Shown: positions 13,585-27,430 of the stretch, piece by piece
Layout: each line of letters opens with the position of its first letter
Position numbering within the stretch: position 1 is the first letter of the stretch
NCBI RefSeq assembly: GCF_028389875.1
Contig: NC_084682.1
Span: 3,606,001-3,670,000 of the forward strand
DNA length: 64,000 nucleotides
Source of the DNA: Rhea pennata
Lineage: Eukaryota > Chordata > Aves > Rheiformes > Rheidae
Direction: 5' to 3'
Program-made: the position numbers and the translations under genes
The notes under the pieces: model-generated
Databases searched by the model: none
The model's input: the letters and a program-made list of their open reading frames with translations, nothing else
What the model was told of the DNA's origin: nothing

Positions 13585-16500
13585 CCTTATTCTGGAATAT
13601 TTCCCTAATAGTGAAATGAAAGCTTTCCAGCACAATAACAAAACAACTTATAAGTATTTTAATATTATATATTAGGAATACTGCAAAGTATATAACCCTT
13701 CAATGAACTTCAGGAAAACTTATCAGCTTCATATCTCTTGATAACATGTATTAGCATGTGCTGGTTAGGGGGGAGTTGTATTTGAAAGTGTTACCAAATA
13801 ATGGGTTTTAAACAACAGCACTGAGCACCAAACCTTCCATTCCTGAAAATCTTCCCCCTGCTTCAGTAAAGTTTAAATATCCCTTAAAATAAACAGTTCA
13901 GTGCAAACCAATGCATCCGATACTGATTTATTTTGTTCATAAAAAGTAACAACATAATGGTAAATTCAATCTATTCAATGAGAAGTTTATGAGCTTAAAT
14001 ATATCAAAAGGGCAATGAAAGCTAATATATAGTGATTAAATAACAATCTGTGAGAAAAAGACACACAACTTTCAATTCCATGTTAGTGAAATCATATGCT
14101 GATGAAAAACAGGCTTTCGAATTTTTTCAAAAGAAGCTGCAACTCTTTGCTCTTTCCAACAGCTTGAAAGTTCATAAGGAAAGATTAATCTATCATTTAA
14201 CTGAAGCGCATCTCAAAATAAAGTTTTTGATTAAAATCTACTTTTCTGAGCCTCCTAGCAGTGCCAATATTGCTGAAACAGGACATCAGCTGCAACGCCA
14301 GCAATTCTAGAATGCAGTGCCATGAACTGTAAATCAGTTTTGTCCTACTTTAATATTGGTTTAACAATAAAAGAAGAACTTTGATGTTTAATATTTAAAT
14401 AGTATAATTATTCCTTTAGAATTAAGTCCAGAAGGACCTTCCATGGATACACAATGCCAAACAATGAAGAGAATAAGTTATTTCTAACCACAAGGCTTTA
14501 ATTTGTGGGACCCAGTTTAAAGGTACTGCCTAACTTGTGTGTGCTGCAGAAGACAATTCCACTAGAGGAAACTCCTTTGAAGAGGAAATGCTCTCCCCAG
14601 TGAGGATGATGCCAGTGGATCCAAGCACAGAATAGAACTGCCAAACTTAAATGCTGTCAAAATAGAAAACTACGAGCAGGTGCTCAAAAATCATAATCAG
14701 AGGCTATCATGGTGACCTGGTCTTGAAACCTAGATGCAAGGATCGCTTTCTTCATCGTTCTTATTGCAGTGCAGATTTGAGTATGCAAAGCCTCCCTTTC
14801 CTTTTTTCCCTTCCTCCTGCCTTTTTTCGCTTCAGTTGGATACTATGTGGATGGGTGAATACAGATATTTAGGCTATTTTGGAAAATACCTATAAATTAA
14901 TTAAGTATTCTCCCTGAACATTTAGTAGTGAATTAATAATGTTCAGATGCAATAATTTTTCTGGAGGAAGGTGAGACAGAAGGTAAGTTCTGCAGCCGTG
15001 CTACAACCAGGGAATCTCGAGTAACTGTAACTGCAGCTGTCAATTTGTGTCAACCATAGCGGAAATCAGAAATACAGAAACATTTCACAGTATTTAAGTA
15101 AATACAAGATACTACTGCAAATTCAAACATAGATGGTCCTCTGCTCTAAACAGAAAATTTGTATGCTTAAGGAAATGTGAGAGAAAGTTCATCTTGACTT
15201 TGAATGCTGTTTGTCAGATCAAGTACTTAGGGTTACATGCACCAAGGAATGATGACAAAGAGATAAAGCAGTATAGGCTGAGCTATGACTTTGTGATCCA
15301 AGGGAACATTTAAAATAAAACAAGACTCTAATGTAGAGGACAGGTGTTATAACATGACGTCTAGTGGTGGGATCACACCAACTGTTGTAGTGGTGTACTG
15401 CACTACACAGTATTTAGCCACTATGTTTCATATACCTCTCAATAAAACCTGTGCAATGGAACTAAATCATGGTTTTCCAATTAAGAAGTCCATCATTTAT
15501 TGTGCCCTGCCTTCATTTATTCCAGAAATTAAAAGAAAAAAAAAAGTTGAATAAATAGAAAGGGAAAATGAAAGAAGAGAAAGGAAAGTATTCATCTGCC
15601 TTAATTATGAAGCTATACAGAGAACTTAATAGTATTATTATCCCTACCATGGAATTCTTACGCAATGGAAGATAAGTTATATAAAGCCATGCTTTTCAAC
15701 ATTCGATTACTACTTGGGCTCTCACCATGAAAGCATCACTAAACGTAAAGCCTAGTTTCATCTCTATTGCCTGGGATGGAACACTACACAGTTCAAATAC
15801 AGGAAGGAACTGCAACACCAGGACCACGCTCAGGAAACAGACTCATCTGAGATTTTAGTTGCTAAAGTCTAATAATACGTTTACACAGTTATGAAGGCAG
15901 ACTAGAACAGAATCTCTTCCATAGCTTTCCTTCTAAAATGCTAAATTTGTAGCTACATTTCATTTTGGTACAGGCTAAGGTCTTCCGTCCTGTTACAGCA
16001 GGATACTGTGTCTCAAACGTGAGGTCTCCTCCTAGCTGGACTGCATGAGAAAAAAAGCAAAACAAAACAGATTCCACCAACACATCGACCACCATCACCC
16101 ACATTCAGTGCAGCAAAGACACTCAGTTAGATTCTGCATTTCAATTCACACGTGGTAACTGAGCGTAGCCAGAGGTACATTCAGAATTGCAAAATTAGAG
16201 CCATCGTCCATTCCCTCCACCCTGCTGCTGCACATACGCTGGACTGGAGCCTGTGCACGTGCTGAAATGGCTTACATGGAGAGTAGTTTAGGGCAGGGAA
16301 TGTGGCTATTTGTCTACATAGATGTAGGCCAAGAAAGGTATACTAAGAACATACACACTGAAAAAGAGAAAAAGGTAACTGGCAGTCACTCTCACAGAGG
16401 TAGGGTCGTAGGCCCACCAATATCCTTAAAGGTAGGCAACTAAAAAATTAAATATGATATATACTGATAATTAGCATAGTAATTAGTGTTGAGATCAAAA

Positions 16501-17840
16501 CTTATATTGATTAACATCTACAGAGTACTGGAAAATAGCACTCACTTTTCATAACAGTTGCAACTCTTACTTATTAAATTGAATTAATTTTGGAAATGAG
16601 AAATATTTGTATCTGCATGCAAATAAAGACAGATCTACTTCATCAATCCAGTAAGAAATTGGTCACAATGAAAATAAGATGGATTGTCTTTTCCTTATTT
16701 ATCATTACACTCCTATTCTTCAATCAATTTTCAAGTGCCAGGTAATAGTTAGCATGATGAACTGAAAAAAAAAATGTGTTTATTACTCAAGCATTATTTA
16801 TTATTTGCATTATTTCCAAATGAGAAATAACTGAATTCCTCTATCTTGTATGCATATATAAACACTCCTCACCCCCACAAACACACAGTTATGCTGAATG
16901 TTTTGTGACTTATGTCCAACAAGTGTATATGCAAATCTATACATAAAGACTTACAGACTACATACATACATAGAGGGAGTGCACACAGACAGGCATTTGT
17001 ACATAACAAATGTAGAGTGCTATTTACTACATAACACAGAGGGATCAGATCATTTGGGGAATTTCTGCAGATCTGTGAAACCAGGGTGACATGTTTGGAA
17101 TTCTTGCTCCCCTCTGCCCTGCTGAAATAACTCAGGCAAATGCACAGGTGTAGCTCCTTTAAACCTTTATATAACATCCTTTGTCTGCATTCAACCCAAG
17201 CCCACACAAACCAGGTAACACAAGGACTAAATTCTAAGTTTGTGTCACTCACATGTACAACACACAAAGTCTCATTCATTTTGCAATATATTATTTTTAC
17301 AAGTTACTTTTGAGGGACAATCTCCACCCTGAGTGAAGTTCCAGTAGTAAAGTGGCAAGTTTCCTGAGGTGACTGAGGAACAGCAAATAGATTGGGGCAC
17401 CTCTAGACCTATTGGTTCCAGTAAAATCATAAAATCCTACCTCCTGCTGTATTACAAGCTCCAGCTCAGAGCAGCTCTGTCAAATTCAGAGTACAAGTCT
17501 TCTGTAAGGGGGAAAAAAATGATGCTGTAGTGCCTGATGACCATTTGCCTCATCACTGAGGTGCACGGCTTTCATACGCTTTGCCTACGGATTTATTCGT
17601 TGTTAGGCATAAGAAAGTCACAACTGTTAAACACAGCAAACTGAATTTTATTACCATACCAATATGAATTTTCTTCCAATCTAAATTTTAATTGACTAAA
17701 TATTTTGCTAAATATTTTGCTTCAGCATTGTGTTTTATTTGCTATAAATCACTGAGGGGTACTTGCAATAAAGAAATTCTGTAAAACTACTAAATGTCTG
17801 AAAGTGAATATAAAGGGGTTTAAAATCTTTATTTTCCCCT

Positions 17841-17843
<3 letters not shown>

Positions 17844-17878
<35 letters not shown>
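17844..17878. repeat. Poly(T) tract of 35
   Basis: An uninterrupted homopolymer. It could be the tail of an antisense retrocopy or LINE, but no recognisable body or target-site duplication was seen beside it. Confidence 0.9.
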
Positions 17879-17881
<3 letters not shown>

Positions 17882-20664
17882 TATTTGGTTGGTTGAAATA
17901 ATGCAGACAGAGTAACAGAAATATTAGGGGACAGTAGAGAATGGACCAAACCCTTGTGAATCAACTCCATTCTAATGGGCATAAGGAAAACAAAATCAGC
18001 CTCAAGTTGATGTAACTGGTATAGCTCCAAAATGAACGTTAGACATGAAATAGCAGAAAAGGCTGACTAACCAAATTTTTCTCCTGTTGTTGTTGTTATT
18101 ACTCCCCTTCTACATTTTCAACATATCCTTTAATGCTCTTTCCTTTCAGAAGGAAATCTAAGTCTCTCAATATTTGTAATCTCAGCTGCAATCTTCTTCA
18201 CGGTATTTCGCTCTGGATGTTTCTTAGTTTCTATGAGGAATGGTTCTGCCCAAGATCTCAATTTAGAACAGAACAACCCTGCTTTACCTATATACTTCGA
18301 AATACTCCAAAATGCAATACAAGGAAATGAATTAGACAAGAGCATACAGGAAGGTGTAGTGCAGGCATGGCTGCCATGAGGAGCTCACCAGTAACTGACA
18401 CAGCTTTGAGCACTAAAACTAGCTATAGTAAGGGACAATATTGACCTAAATGCCAGGGTTGTCTGGTGGTGGGTGGGAAGAGATTTAAAGAAATTTAACT
18501 TCCACTTCAGCAGTTTCCACTGACAAGTATTTTAATTTAACATCTACTTAGAGTTCTACTTAAACCCATCTTCAGATTGCTTTTGAAATTCTTGTATGTC
18601 TAAATAGCAATCTCTATTTTCATTTTCTATTGTCCTACAATTTTTACATTCTACATAATTAAAAAGTCCAACTCAGTTTATCTTTTTATCTAAGTCAAAG
18701 ATAGATATAATATACCTTACCTTTTGCTATATCTTCTCTAGATCAATAACATCGTTTCTGTGTGGTCTTACATAAAGGTTCCAGATGAAAATCAAAGTGT
18801 CTAGTGCAGTGGGTCTTTTCCTTTTATTCTGGCTATTACTAACATAGCATCAGATACAATTCTTCCTTTTCTAAACGTATGTCTACACTGTAGTAAGAAG
18901 TACTCAGGCTACATATTTTAAAGCCAAGAGCAGCGCAGCTGCCGCAGCAGAGGCTACAACCCATGCCCTCAGAGTTTCGGAGGCCCTTGCATCCATGCCA
19001 CATGGATTATCACCGGGTTAGTTTACAATGTGTACTGTAATCACAGGTCTGACTGCAGCAGCAACACTGGTTATAGGAAACAAACTACAAGATAACCTGT
19101 ATGATTAACATGAGCTATCAATAATCATCTATTTTTAAGTACAACATCCTATAAATCATCCTAATTAGTAAACTAGATGACTCCTTTTTAGTCAACAATC
19201 CCCAGTCTACTTCCTTATTTATTTTCTTGAATTCAATTATATTTGCCACCTGCTGGCCCAATCACCTAAATGACAGATTCTGGATGTAAGGTAGAAGCTG
19301 GGCTATAAATAATAATTTCATTATATTTCAATTTAAAATATTGCCTGTGCCTATTTTCTCTGCTTTATGAAGAATGTTTATGCCATTTCCTCCTTCTGGG
19401 CTCTGCTGGCTGTAGGACACTGCTTTCCTTTTGGGAGTTGCAGCAGCAGAACCAAGGAGAACTTTGCACTGCTTCCTATCCTCCACTGCCCACCCCATAA
19501 GAAACAAGGCTGAGATTTTAGCAAAGGGGAGGCAGCACTAGAGGCTAAATACAAAGGAAAGAAGCAGATTCTAAATCAGAAGAACTGACGGGGGTCCAAA
19601 AAAAATTAGTTGGTTGCTAGAAAGGACCCTTGGTAAAATAAAGGCTAGAAAATACTTATTTAGCAGATAAAAAGACAAATAGTCTCCTCCACTTCTTTTC
19701 ACATCAATATAAATTCTAGTATTTTTATTTCCCTATCACGGAACTCTGGAACCCCTCTACTGTGTAAACCCAGTGACTTGTATTTCTGAAAATCTTATGG
19801 AATGAAATCCAGTCTGTAAAACACACACCATGCAGACGAACAGTTTTACTCGAAGCAGGAATTTAAATATCTTGTTTGGTGTAGTTGACTAGTCTCAAAT
19901 TTGGCAAGAAGTAAATGCAGTGAAGACACTCATTGGCTTTAAAGATGAAATCATTTAGCAGTTGGATTGCTATCAAACTGTAAAAGCACACAGTCCTATC
20001 CATGTATGAAAAGAAAGATCAAAGAAATCTGAAATCTGTTTTCGTCCATTTCGTTCTTGACCCAAAATTCAGCACCATCTAAAACATCAGGGTTCTGTAC
20101 TTCAGGCCTTCAAAGAAAGCCACATTTCCTTCCATCACCTTTCAAAATGTAACGTATAAACCTACATCCAAAGACTTGTTAGGACATTCTGAAATCACTA
20201 CAACCTGCTCAAGAAATACTGAAAACTTGGAAAAGCTACCATATGAAATTGAGTCAACCAAACATAGTGTTAGGAGACTATAAAAATAATGACACAGTAT
20301 GTGCATAAATCCATGCTGCAAAATTTTTGATTTCAGAAATTTTCTCCTTTGTTTTCTCATAGGTAGTTAAAAATACACATGAACACAAGTTATACTCTAG
20401 CAACACATTTCTTTTGTCATTTTATGTCTTTCATTTGGCCAGTCTTCTCCCAGATTTATTTTCCTTGACTGTCATCATTTAAAAATTAATAATAAGTCAA
20501 TAGCGTAAAAACTATAATTTTGCAATAAATAGTTATTTGGGTGAGCACGTAAAGCCACACTGTATAGAAATGAGAACGTTAACCCAACAGAAGGTGTAAA
20601 GTCAGCTATTGCCCCAACAGAGGAGCCTTACAGTAAGAAACTGCACAACATTTTTACGTAGCAT

Positions 20665-20686
20665 GGGGGGGGGGAGGGGGCGGGGA
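20665..20686. repeat. G-rich tract, G-quadruplex candidate
   Basis: Ten Gs, then A, five Gs, C and four Gs. This satisfies the usual four-run G3+ quadruplex pattern on the + strand. It lies in gene-poor DNA, so no role is implied. Confidence 0.7.
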
Positions 20687-23600
20687 GTGCAGCATGGGAG
20701 TTTTGAACATTAATACTGCAGCTATACTAAATCTACTGTGTCAGCCTCGGTTTGCAAGCAAAACAGATTTAAGGAAGTACATTTTCACTGCAGCATTAAA
20801 AGCAGAAAAACAGTTAATGTGGTTAAGTTCAAAAGAAGCTTACTTAAAAGAGAATAGACATGAATTATATGTACCTGTTAAACATTTACAGACAAATACT
20901 GCTGTATGTAGATAATTATTCAACTTACGTAAAGTTTCAAAATACAAACCAAAGAGTAATGCATCTTACAATTATATTTTAAGACTGTGGAAATTATGCA
21001 ATGATAGCGAAAAAGAACTTTATTAGAATCTAAACAATGAAAAATAAAAAACAACTTATGTTTATCATAGTTTCTTTGGATAATGTCTTTTGTCTGTTTT
21101 CATGTCTTTTTCTGAATGTATCATAAAATGTTAGGTGGATATTTGAGTGACTCTGAGTAGAATTCGTAAATATTATTTTATTGTAGTGTTTTCACATTTT
21201 CTTGTGCATTAAAAAAAAAAAGAAAAGCTCTATTGCACTCAAAGAAACTTACACAGGGCAAATACTGCTCAGCTGCTGTTATCACTCTGACATATTAAAG
21301 AAATTTAAACAATTTAAACAAATATGCCAAGTCTTTCGCAAGCAGTTAGTTGTTTTCCATAAGCTCTGAACACTGCTGGCCTCACTGAAAACCGTGTAGA
21401 AGACATTCTGCAGGCCCTTTCTGACAACAGGCATAAAGAAATATCCTCCGTACAGATAAATTCCGTAAGATGGGATGCATGATTTGAAAATTTGGAGGAG
21501 TAGGCATGTACACATATATACACACACAAGTTTTGGGCAATAGGTCTGACTTGAAAGTTTGTCTTCCTCTCCCTACCCTGTTTCTTCTTCCTCTTTTAAA
21601 GTATTTGATCACTAAATCCAAATTTTCAGAATAACAAGGAGAAAACAAAAACAAAAACAGAATCCACAGTAGAGTTCTAAGAAAATTCATACCATCGAGC
21701 TGAAAAATAAATTCAGCCGTTTTTACTCTGCATTAGGACCACTAGGAGAGCAAAAACTCCACTCCTGTTCTTTACCTCTAATTCCAGGAGGAAAGGCTTA
21801 ATCTTTCCATGCACAAACAAACCAGAGTCCCTCAGACTTTTATGGGAAGTTGGGATATGCAAAAAAATAAGGAGATGTTTGTCATCTGTATCAAGTGCTT
21901 AGGGTATATGAAAGATCTATCCAAATTTAACTCTCAGTAAAATTTCTGGGAGCCAAATTCTTCATACTGTATTTGAGGTTCTCCTTTAGTCTAATTATTT
22001 TACCTTTTGCAAGGAACTTAAGAAAAACCAAACTACTACATCATTTAATGAATAACGGCATATTTTTCTTTTGCCAGAGAACTTGATTGTAAAAATGCAA
22101 AAACAAGTGCACACGTGTACACACACATACACACACAAAGCAATGGGCAATTCCTATTCTACAGGTTTATGCAGTCTTCTATTAATTCAGTAATATAATT
22201 ACTCGGTGTGTCTATTTTTTTTTCAAAATTTATGCCTTTTATACTTGTGAAGTGTTGTACTCATTATTTTGGCAATTTTGTTACATAACGAACATAGTTC
22301 TACACGTGGATAAGACTTCCCAGTAAACTAACATACCTCTGTTAACACACAATCTTTTTTGTTAGAAAGGGAGTAAAAAAAAAACATTCCATATTTCTAA
22401 AAACGTGGAATGTTGTATATGATCACTAAACTAAAAGCAAAAAGAAAACATTAACTTTGTGAAGTGCAAAAAATGTTATTGACCAGTGAGGTAAATATTG
22501 ACTGAAGTGAAGCAAATATTTATGTACTGATGTTAACGGGACAAATCCTGTTCAACATGACAGACAAGATTTTTCCTACTATACTTCTATGTTTATATTT
22601 ATTCTGACAGTTCTGAACGGAAGTATCTGGAAATCATTCTACAATGGTAATTTTTTTTTAAATATAATTGTTTTTTCCTTAGCAACTAAAATGGAGATGC
22701 ATTCAGAAGGCCAGAATATTTTTACCTTGTAAAGATAGGCTTTTTGACAAATTGTCTTCAAATAGACAGAGTGTATTAATTTACACATTAAAATCAGAAC
22801 CAAATAACAATATTCAAGACCTCTGTTTAATTGATCTCTATAAAGGTAGACAGGAAGTTACCTATATCGTATTTTTCAACCATTCATAAACTAAAATTTT
22901 TCTTAGGTGCATAGTGGTAATTAATGCCAAAAGGTTCTTTATCTCATTTGCTTTGGTTACATTCAGTCAAACAAAATTTTTTGATAGCAAGCAATCTTAA
23001 TTATTAAAAACGTCCAAAGTAAACTTTTTTCTTTTGTTAGTTAAAAATTGCTACCCTATCAGAATGTACACAAACTAGTTAAAAAATTACTTACAGTAAG
23101 TAATACCTCAACCTGAGGTACTAACAGAACCAGCTTCAGTTCCCTCCAATTAATAACGTGTCACAGAAGAAAAAAAAGAAAAAAAAAGAAAGAACAAACA
23201 AACAAACAAACCACCTTTCCCACTATAAAAAGCCAACCTAAATTAATAGGCCAATATAACTTTTAAACAGTTCTATTCTGATTATGTGTTACATTAAAAA
23301 GAAGATTCAGTTGTTTCCTGAACGTAAAATGTTTAACACTTATCAGTGAATATAAACACTAACTAAGGAGGTTATTGTAAGCAGATATTACAGATCAAAT
23401 TTAACTAAAACAAGCCTATCTATCTCTTCCTTTAAATCAACTCACAGTAAGTTTCTACTTACGTGAGAAGTCATTACTCAACATGACTACCCACACAAGG
23501 GTTCATGCATTCAGACTAATACATTAGGCAGATTGGGGGGAAAAAAGAAAGAAAGAAAGAAAAAGAAACTTCAAAGATTCTTCCACTGGAAATACCTTTA

Positions 23601-24276
23601 AACACACCCACTAACAAATACTAATGTCTTACACAGTGGAGGATCATCACAGTACATTTTCTGACCTAAATACCTTTGTAAGCAGCTCTCACAACAGCAA
23701 TTAGCACACACCTTCTGAAATTCTCTTTACCAGCTGAATATTTTTAGAGTAATTATATTTAACAGATTCCTCAATGTCGCTACAAGAAAAGACCAGTTCA
23801 GGTAACAGCTTTTGAACTTCAATCCAACCACAAGAATTGCGCTTTCTTACAGAAAAGGAGAGAGGCTGAGCACCCTCCTGTGCAGTGAGCAAAAATTACA
23901 ACTGCCCTTTGTGGCTCCACTGTCTAATTTTTCATTCAAGGCTCTACCTATATAGAAGACCAAAGATTTGGAAGCTAATTTGCCAGTTTTAAAGAATGAT
24001 CTTGCACCATTTCACTAGAAATGCTCTCAGCTTAAAATAATTTAATAGAAAGCAGCACATTGCTGTATATGAAGGACTAGCAAGATTATGGGAAATCTCA
24101 GGGAACAAGATGATGTAATTGCATTATAAAAATACCTGACTCAACTTCTTTGTGAGTCTGCTTGACAAAGCCTACATAATCAGACTTCAATAGTGAAATT
24201 CAGACTCCTCTGCAATCATTCCAGTTCCACTTCTGATGTCAGTGGGGCATAATTTAACCTAAGCTTCTTTCAACCC

Positions 24277-24278
<2 letters not shown>

Positions 24279-24313
<35 letters not shown>
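24279..24313. repeat. Poly(A) tract of 35
   Basis: An uninterrupted A homopolymer in intergenic DNA. No retrogene body was recognised upstream of it. Confidence 0.9.
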
Positions 24314-24315
<2 letters not shown>

Positions 24316-26602
24316 ATGGTCATTGTGCTAGACTGCCTACAATATGGGAGCACTGGAACTGTTTTCCTGGGCTCAAAATTTAAACTGAAGTAAAGGCTAT
24401 GTAACTGCAGGGGTTAGTTTTTACAAATGCTGAACATTAAAAAGGCAGTATCCAAATCCAAATTTTGGCAGGATTTTCAAATCTCTCAAACTTTTTAACC
24501 CAATACTCCTTAATTTTGCAAAAGCCTTCCATACTCAGGTAATATTTTAGGAGGAATGAAAACAATGCAATCTTGAAATATTCAGGGCATCCTGCTACTT
24601 TGCAGACTCTTGTATGGAAATAGATTTTAATCATATTAACTACAATTCTTTTCCATATATCTCAGATCTGTTACTTCAGATTTCACCCAACATGCATGCT
24701 GTATTTCTAATTTTAAATGACTTCCATATCTTCCTTCCATTTCTTGTGATAACAAATGGTGATAATACAATTATTAGGAAAAAAAAAATATGATTTTAAT
24801 CCTGTAATCTGTTTTAAGCAGGCAGTCCTATGCAGAGCTCCTTCAGGAAGTAGGACCAGGATACAAAATATTTTCTTTTAATGTTTCTATGTATAGAATC
24901 ATCTGTAAGTAAGCTCTAGTACTGAAAAACTGTTGAAAATTTAAGTATCATGCTGCCAAGGTATTGCTGGCAGAGGATCAGCATTTCTTCCAGTACTGTT
25001 TCATACTTTTATTTAAAACCACTGCAAAAGCAGGTATGAAATGATGAAAAGCCCTGAGAGTATCAAGTTAGGAGGTATTGCCTATACCTAGGAGGATGAG
25101 GAAAGTCTGGGGCTACTGTCCTCTTTTTCGACCTGAAAACATGTCCAGACAGTGATTTGACTATCTGTGTGAAATTTATAGGCTTCTTAGGAGGTGAGTC
25201 CAAAATAGAGACTGGCAAATTTATTATTAGGTATCACATGACCCAATGCATGCAATACCTATGGGAACAGACTTCTGTCTAGACTTCCAAACAACAGACT
25301 TCTATGTTAGCAGCCTCTGAAATTTTTCCTGTATCAGGAATTACTCAGTCTAGAGCGCATTAATAGCACCACAAGAACATACCTGTTAAATAACATCACT
25401 GAAGAGCTACATACCTTCTAATAAGCTGCAAATTGGAGACAAATCAGCAAGTGGCCTGCATGAGCAAACATTATTAATTAATATGTTGTCATACACTAAT
25501 TTTTTATTTCCAAGGCATATAACAATGAGAAACAGTCTGTGAAGAATTCTGATTTTAAACTATGTTTGCACTTTAATGCATTTATTTTACAAAATACCAG
25601 CAGCTGAACCAGGCTTTTATATTTATATAATTCCAAGTAATGTGCAGGAGGCTTGCATAATTCCCAACCATATGATATTATTTTTAAAGTGAAAAATGTA
25701 AATTGCTCTTCCTTATTTGAGAATCAAATTAAGATGTTTCACATTATCCTTCAGAATCCAAACACTATGAGAATGACTTAGTGAGGAAAGGGCAAGAGAA
25801 TGACCAGTGAAGTAGGGGATAAGTCACACATAACAGTATTGCATCTTTAGAAGGATGGTGATATAGCCATGTATTTCTTCGAGTGCTTCCAGCAGGGCAT
25901 CTGATTTCTGCAGTGGCGCTGCTACTGACCAGTGTTGTAATAATTAGGCACAGTGTTAATGTTTTATATTAGCAGAAGTGTTATACAACACAGGACAAGA
26001 GGTTGTTTTTTTTTTTCCTTTTTTTTTTTTTTTGTTGTTTGTTTGTTTTTAAATATTTAAGCATATGGGTAGCAGCTAGCCCAGGTTTTGCCTTGGTTTT
26101 CATTCAATAAGTTAGCTGCACCCCAAATGAAATGAGGGGGATAATTCCTCCTTCTCCCATACAAACCCACAAGTCTCCAGTCAAAAAAATCTGGATGCAG
26201 ATTCCTTTGAAGGTAAGCAAAAAACATCACAAAAATAGATAAAATTGCTAGAGACGCCTTCCTCTGCCCTACCTCTAACACAAGCACAGATGTGCCCAGT
26301 GCTTTCGGCTTCTTCCTTCTTCAAGTATAAAGCAGAAGATTTGACGGTATGAGATGCTGAATACCAGGCCACTTCATTTTCCAAAATACTTAGTTTTCCA
26401 ACTCGCGAGATCTGCCAAGTCCAGCTGCAGCAAGCTGAAACGAGCTGCTCCCTACAAATCTGCTCCTCCTCCCTCCCAGGGCTACAGGCCCCATGGCGGC
26501 AAAATGTTCCCATTTTAATTCAAAACAACATGCGGCTGATTTTCAGAACTGGTCTGGTATCAGGCACTGATTTCAACACGAGATAGATACCTAAATACTT
26601 AA

Positions 26603-26624
26603 ATATATATATATATATATATAT
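26603..26624. repeat. (AT)n microsatellite
   Basis: About eleven AT units, roughly 350 bp left of the RNFT1 CpG island. Confidence 0.9.
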
Positions 26625-26934
26625 CTTTTCTACACGTGATTTATCCAAGAATACATTTCAAGAAGACAATTCTGAAGGTATTTAATTTCTAGCTTTGCCT
26701 GAACAGTAGCCTTAACTAGGGCAGCGTTTTTTTCCCCCAGGTTTCCTAGGGGGCAAAGCCAATTGCAAACCAGCAGGACTTCCCTGCCGCAAGCAGGGAT
26801 CCAGCCGAGACGCAAGATCCTGCGGAAGTCAGATAAATACACGTTTTCCCTTCGTTTCCCTTCCATGACTGCCTCCCCAGCTGCTCCTTAATCGAGGCTT
26901 TGAGTAAAAAAGCACCAGGAACGTTTCAGCACCG

Positions 26935-26959
26935 TCACACACACACACGCACACACACC
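26935..26959. repeat. (CA)n short tandem repeat at the edge of the RNFT1 CpG island
   Basis: CA units with one CG interruption directly abut the GC-rich promoter. Confidence 0.85.
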
Positions 26960-27430
26960 CGGAGCGCCCCGCGCCGCCTCACCGGCCCTTCCCTGACGGG
27001 ACGAAGGCGCCGCGCAGGCCGCCCGTTGCCAGGCAACGCGCAGCGCAGCGCCGGGCCTTCCTCCTCCCCCTCCTCCCCTCACGGCTCCTCCTCTTCCTCC
27101 CGCCGTCGCGCCCGCCCCTTCGGCCTCGGCGATGGAGGCGGCCTGGGTGGCAGCGGCGGCAGCGCCGCGCGGCAGGCGCCGGCCGCCCCCTGAGGTACCT
27201 ACCTGGCGGCGGGCCGGAGCCCCCTCAGCGGGCGGCGGGGCGAGGAGGCCGCGGCTTAAGTAGGGCCGCGGCGGGAAGGGGCGGAAGGCGTCGGGCTCGC
27301 GGAGCCGCTTTCGGCGAAGTGGGGCGGGGGAGAGTTGTGCTGCCTCGCGTCGCCTTTAGATTTCCTGCGTTTGGGGAGTCAGCTCGGTAATGAGGTAGTT
27401 AGCGGAGCGCCCTTAGGGGAACTGCCACGC
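26950..27430 (+). promoter_or_regulatory. RNFT1: CpG-island promoter of RNFT1
   Basis: There is an abrupt switch from AT-rich DNA to CG-dense sequence with many GCGC, CCGCC and GGGCGG (Sp1-type) elements and no TATA box that I can see. It ends just after the presumed first exon of RNFT1, whose good donor (GAG|GTACCT) lies at 27,195. The transcription start is probably between about 27,040 and 27,130, but it cannot be fixed from sequence. A divergent transcript leftward is possible; none was recognised. Confidence 0.8.
27025..27037. promoter_or_regulatory. RFX X-box-like inverted repeat
   Basis: GTTGCCAGGCAAC is a palindromic pair of RFX half-sites (GTTGCC / GGCAAC) with a one-base spacer, about 95 bp upstream of the exon-1 ATG. 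RFX factors bind such X-boxes, and many targets are cilium genes. Occupancy is inferred. Confidence 0.5.

Larger units (their letters stand above)
12141..26880. other. Gene-poor AT-rich flank, right part
   Basis: No supportable gene was found. Open frames of 60-136 codons occur on both strands, but none has recognisable domains, and their amino-acid content looks like translated AT-rich noise. The stretch contains long poly(T) and poly(A) tracts at 17.84 and 24.28 kb, a G-rich run at 20.67 kb and an inverted pair of TEAD-like motifs at 22.39 kb. It ends at the RNFT1 CpG island. Confidence 0.6.

Noticed and set aside
14050-14310. 86-codon + strand frame with a Lys/Phe/Leu-rich helical look
   Set aside because: No family was recognised, and no splice or promoter context was seen. 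Kept out for lack of support.
16869-17279. 136-codon - strand open frame
   Set aside because: Cys/Leu-rich with no recognisable domain, no CpG or promoter context and no neighbouring exons. It is plausible as chance in a window of this size.
26181-26866. Two - strand frames (110 and 78 codons) just left of the RNFT1 CpG island
   Set aside because: They could belong to a divergent transcript, but they have no domains and no convincing splice link to the island.
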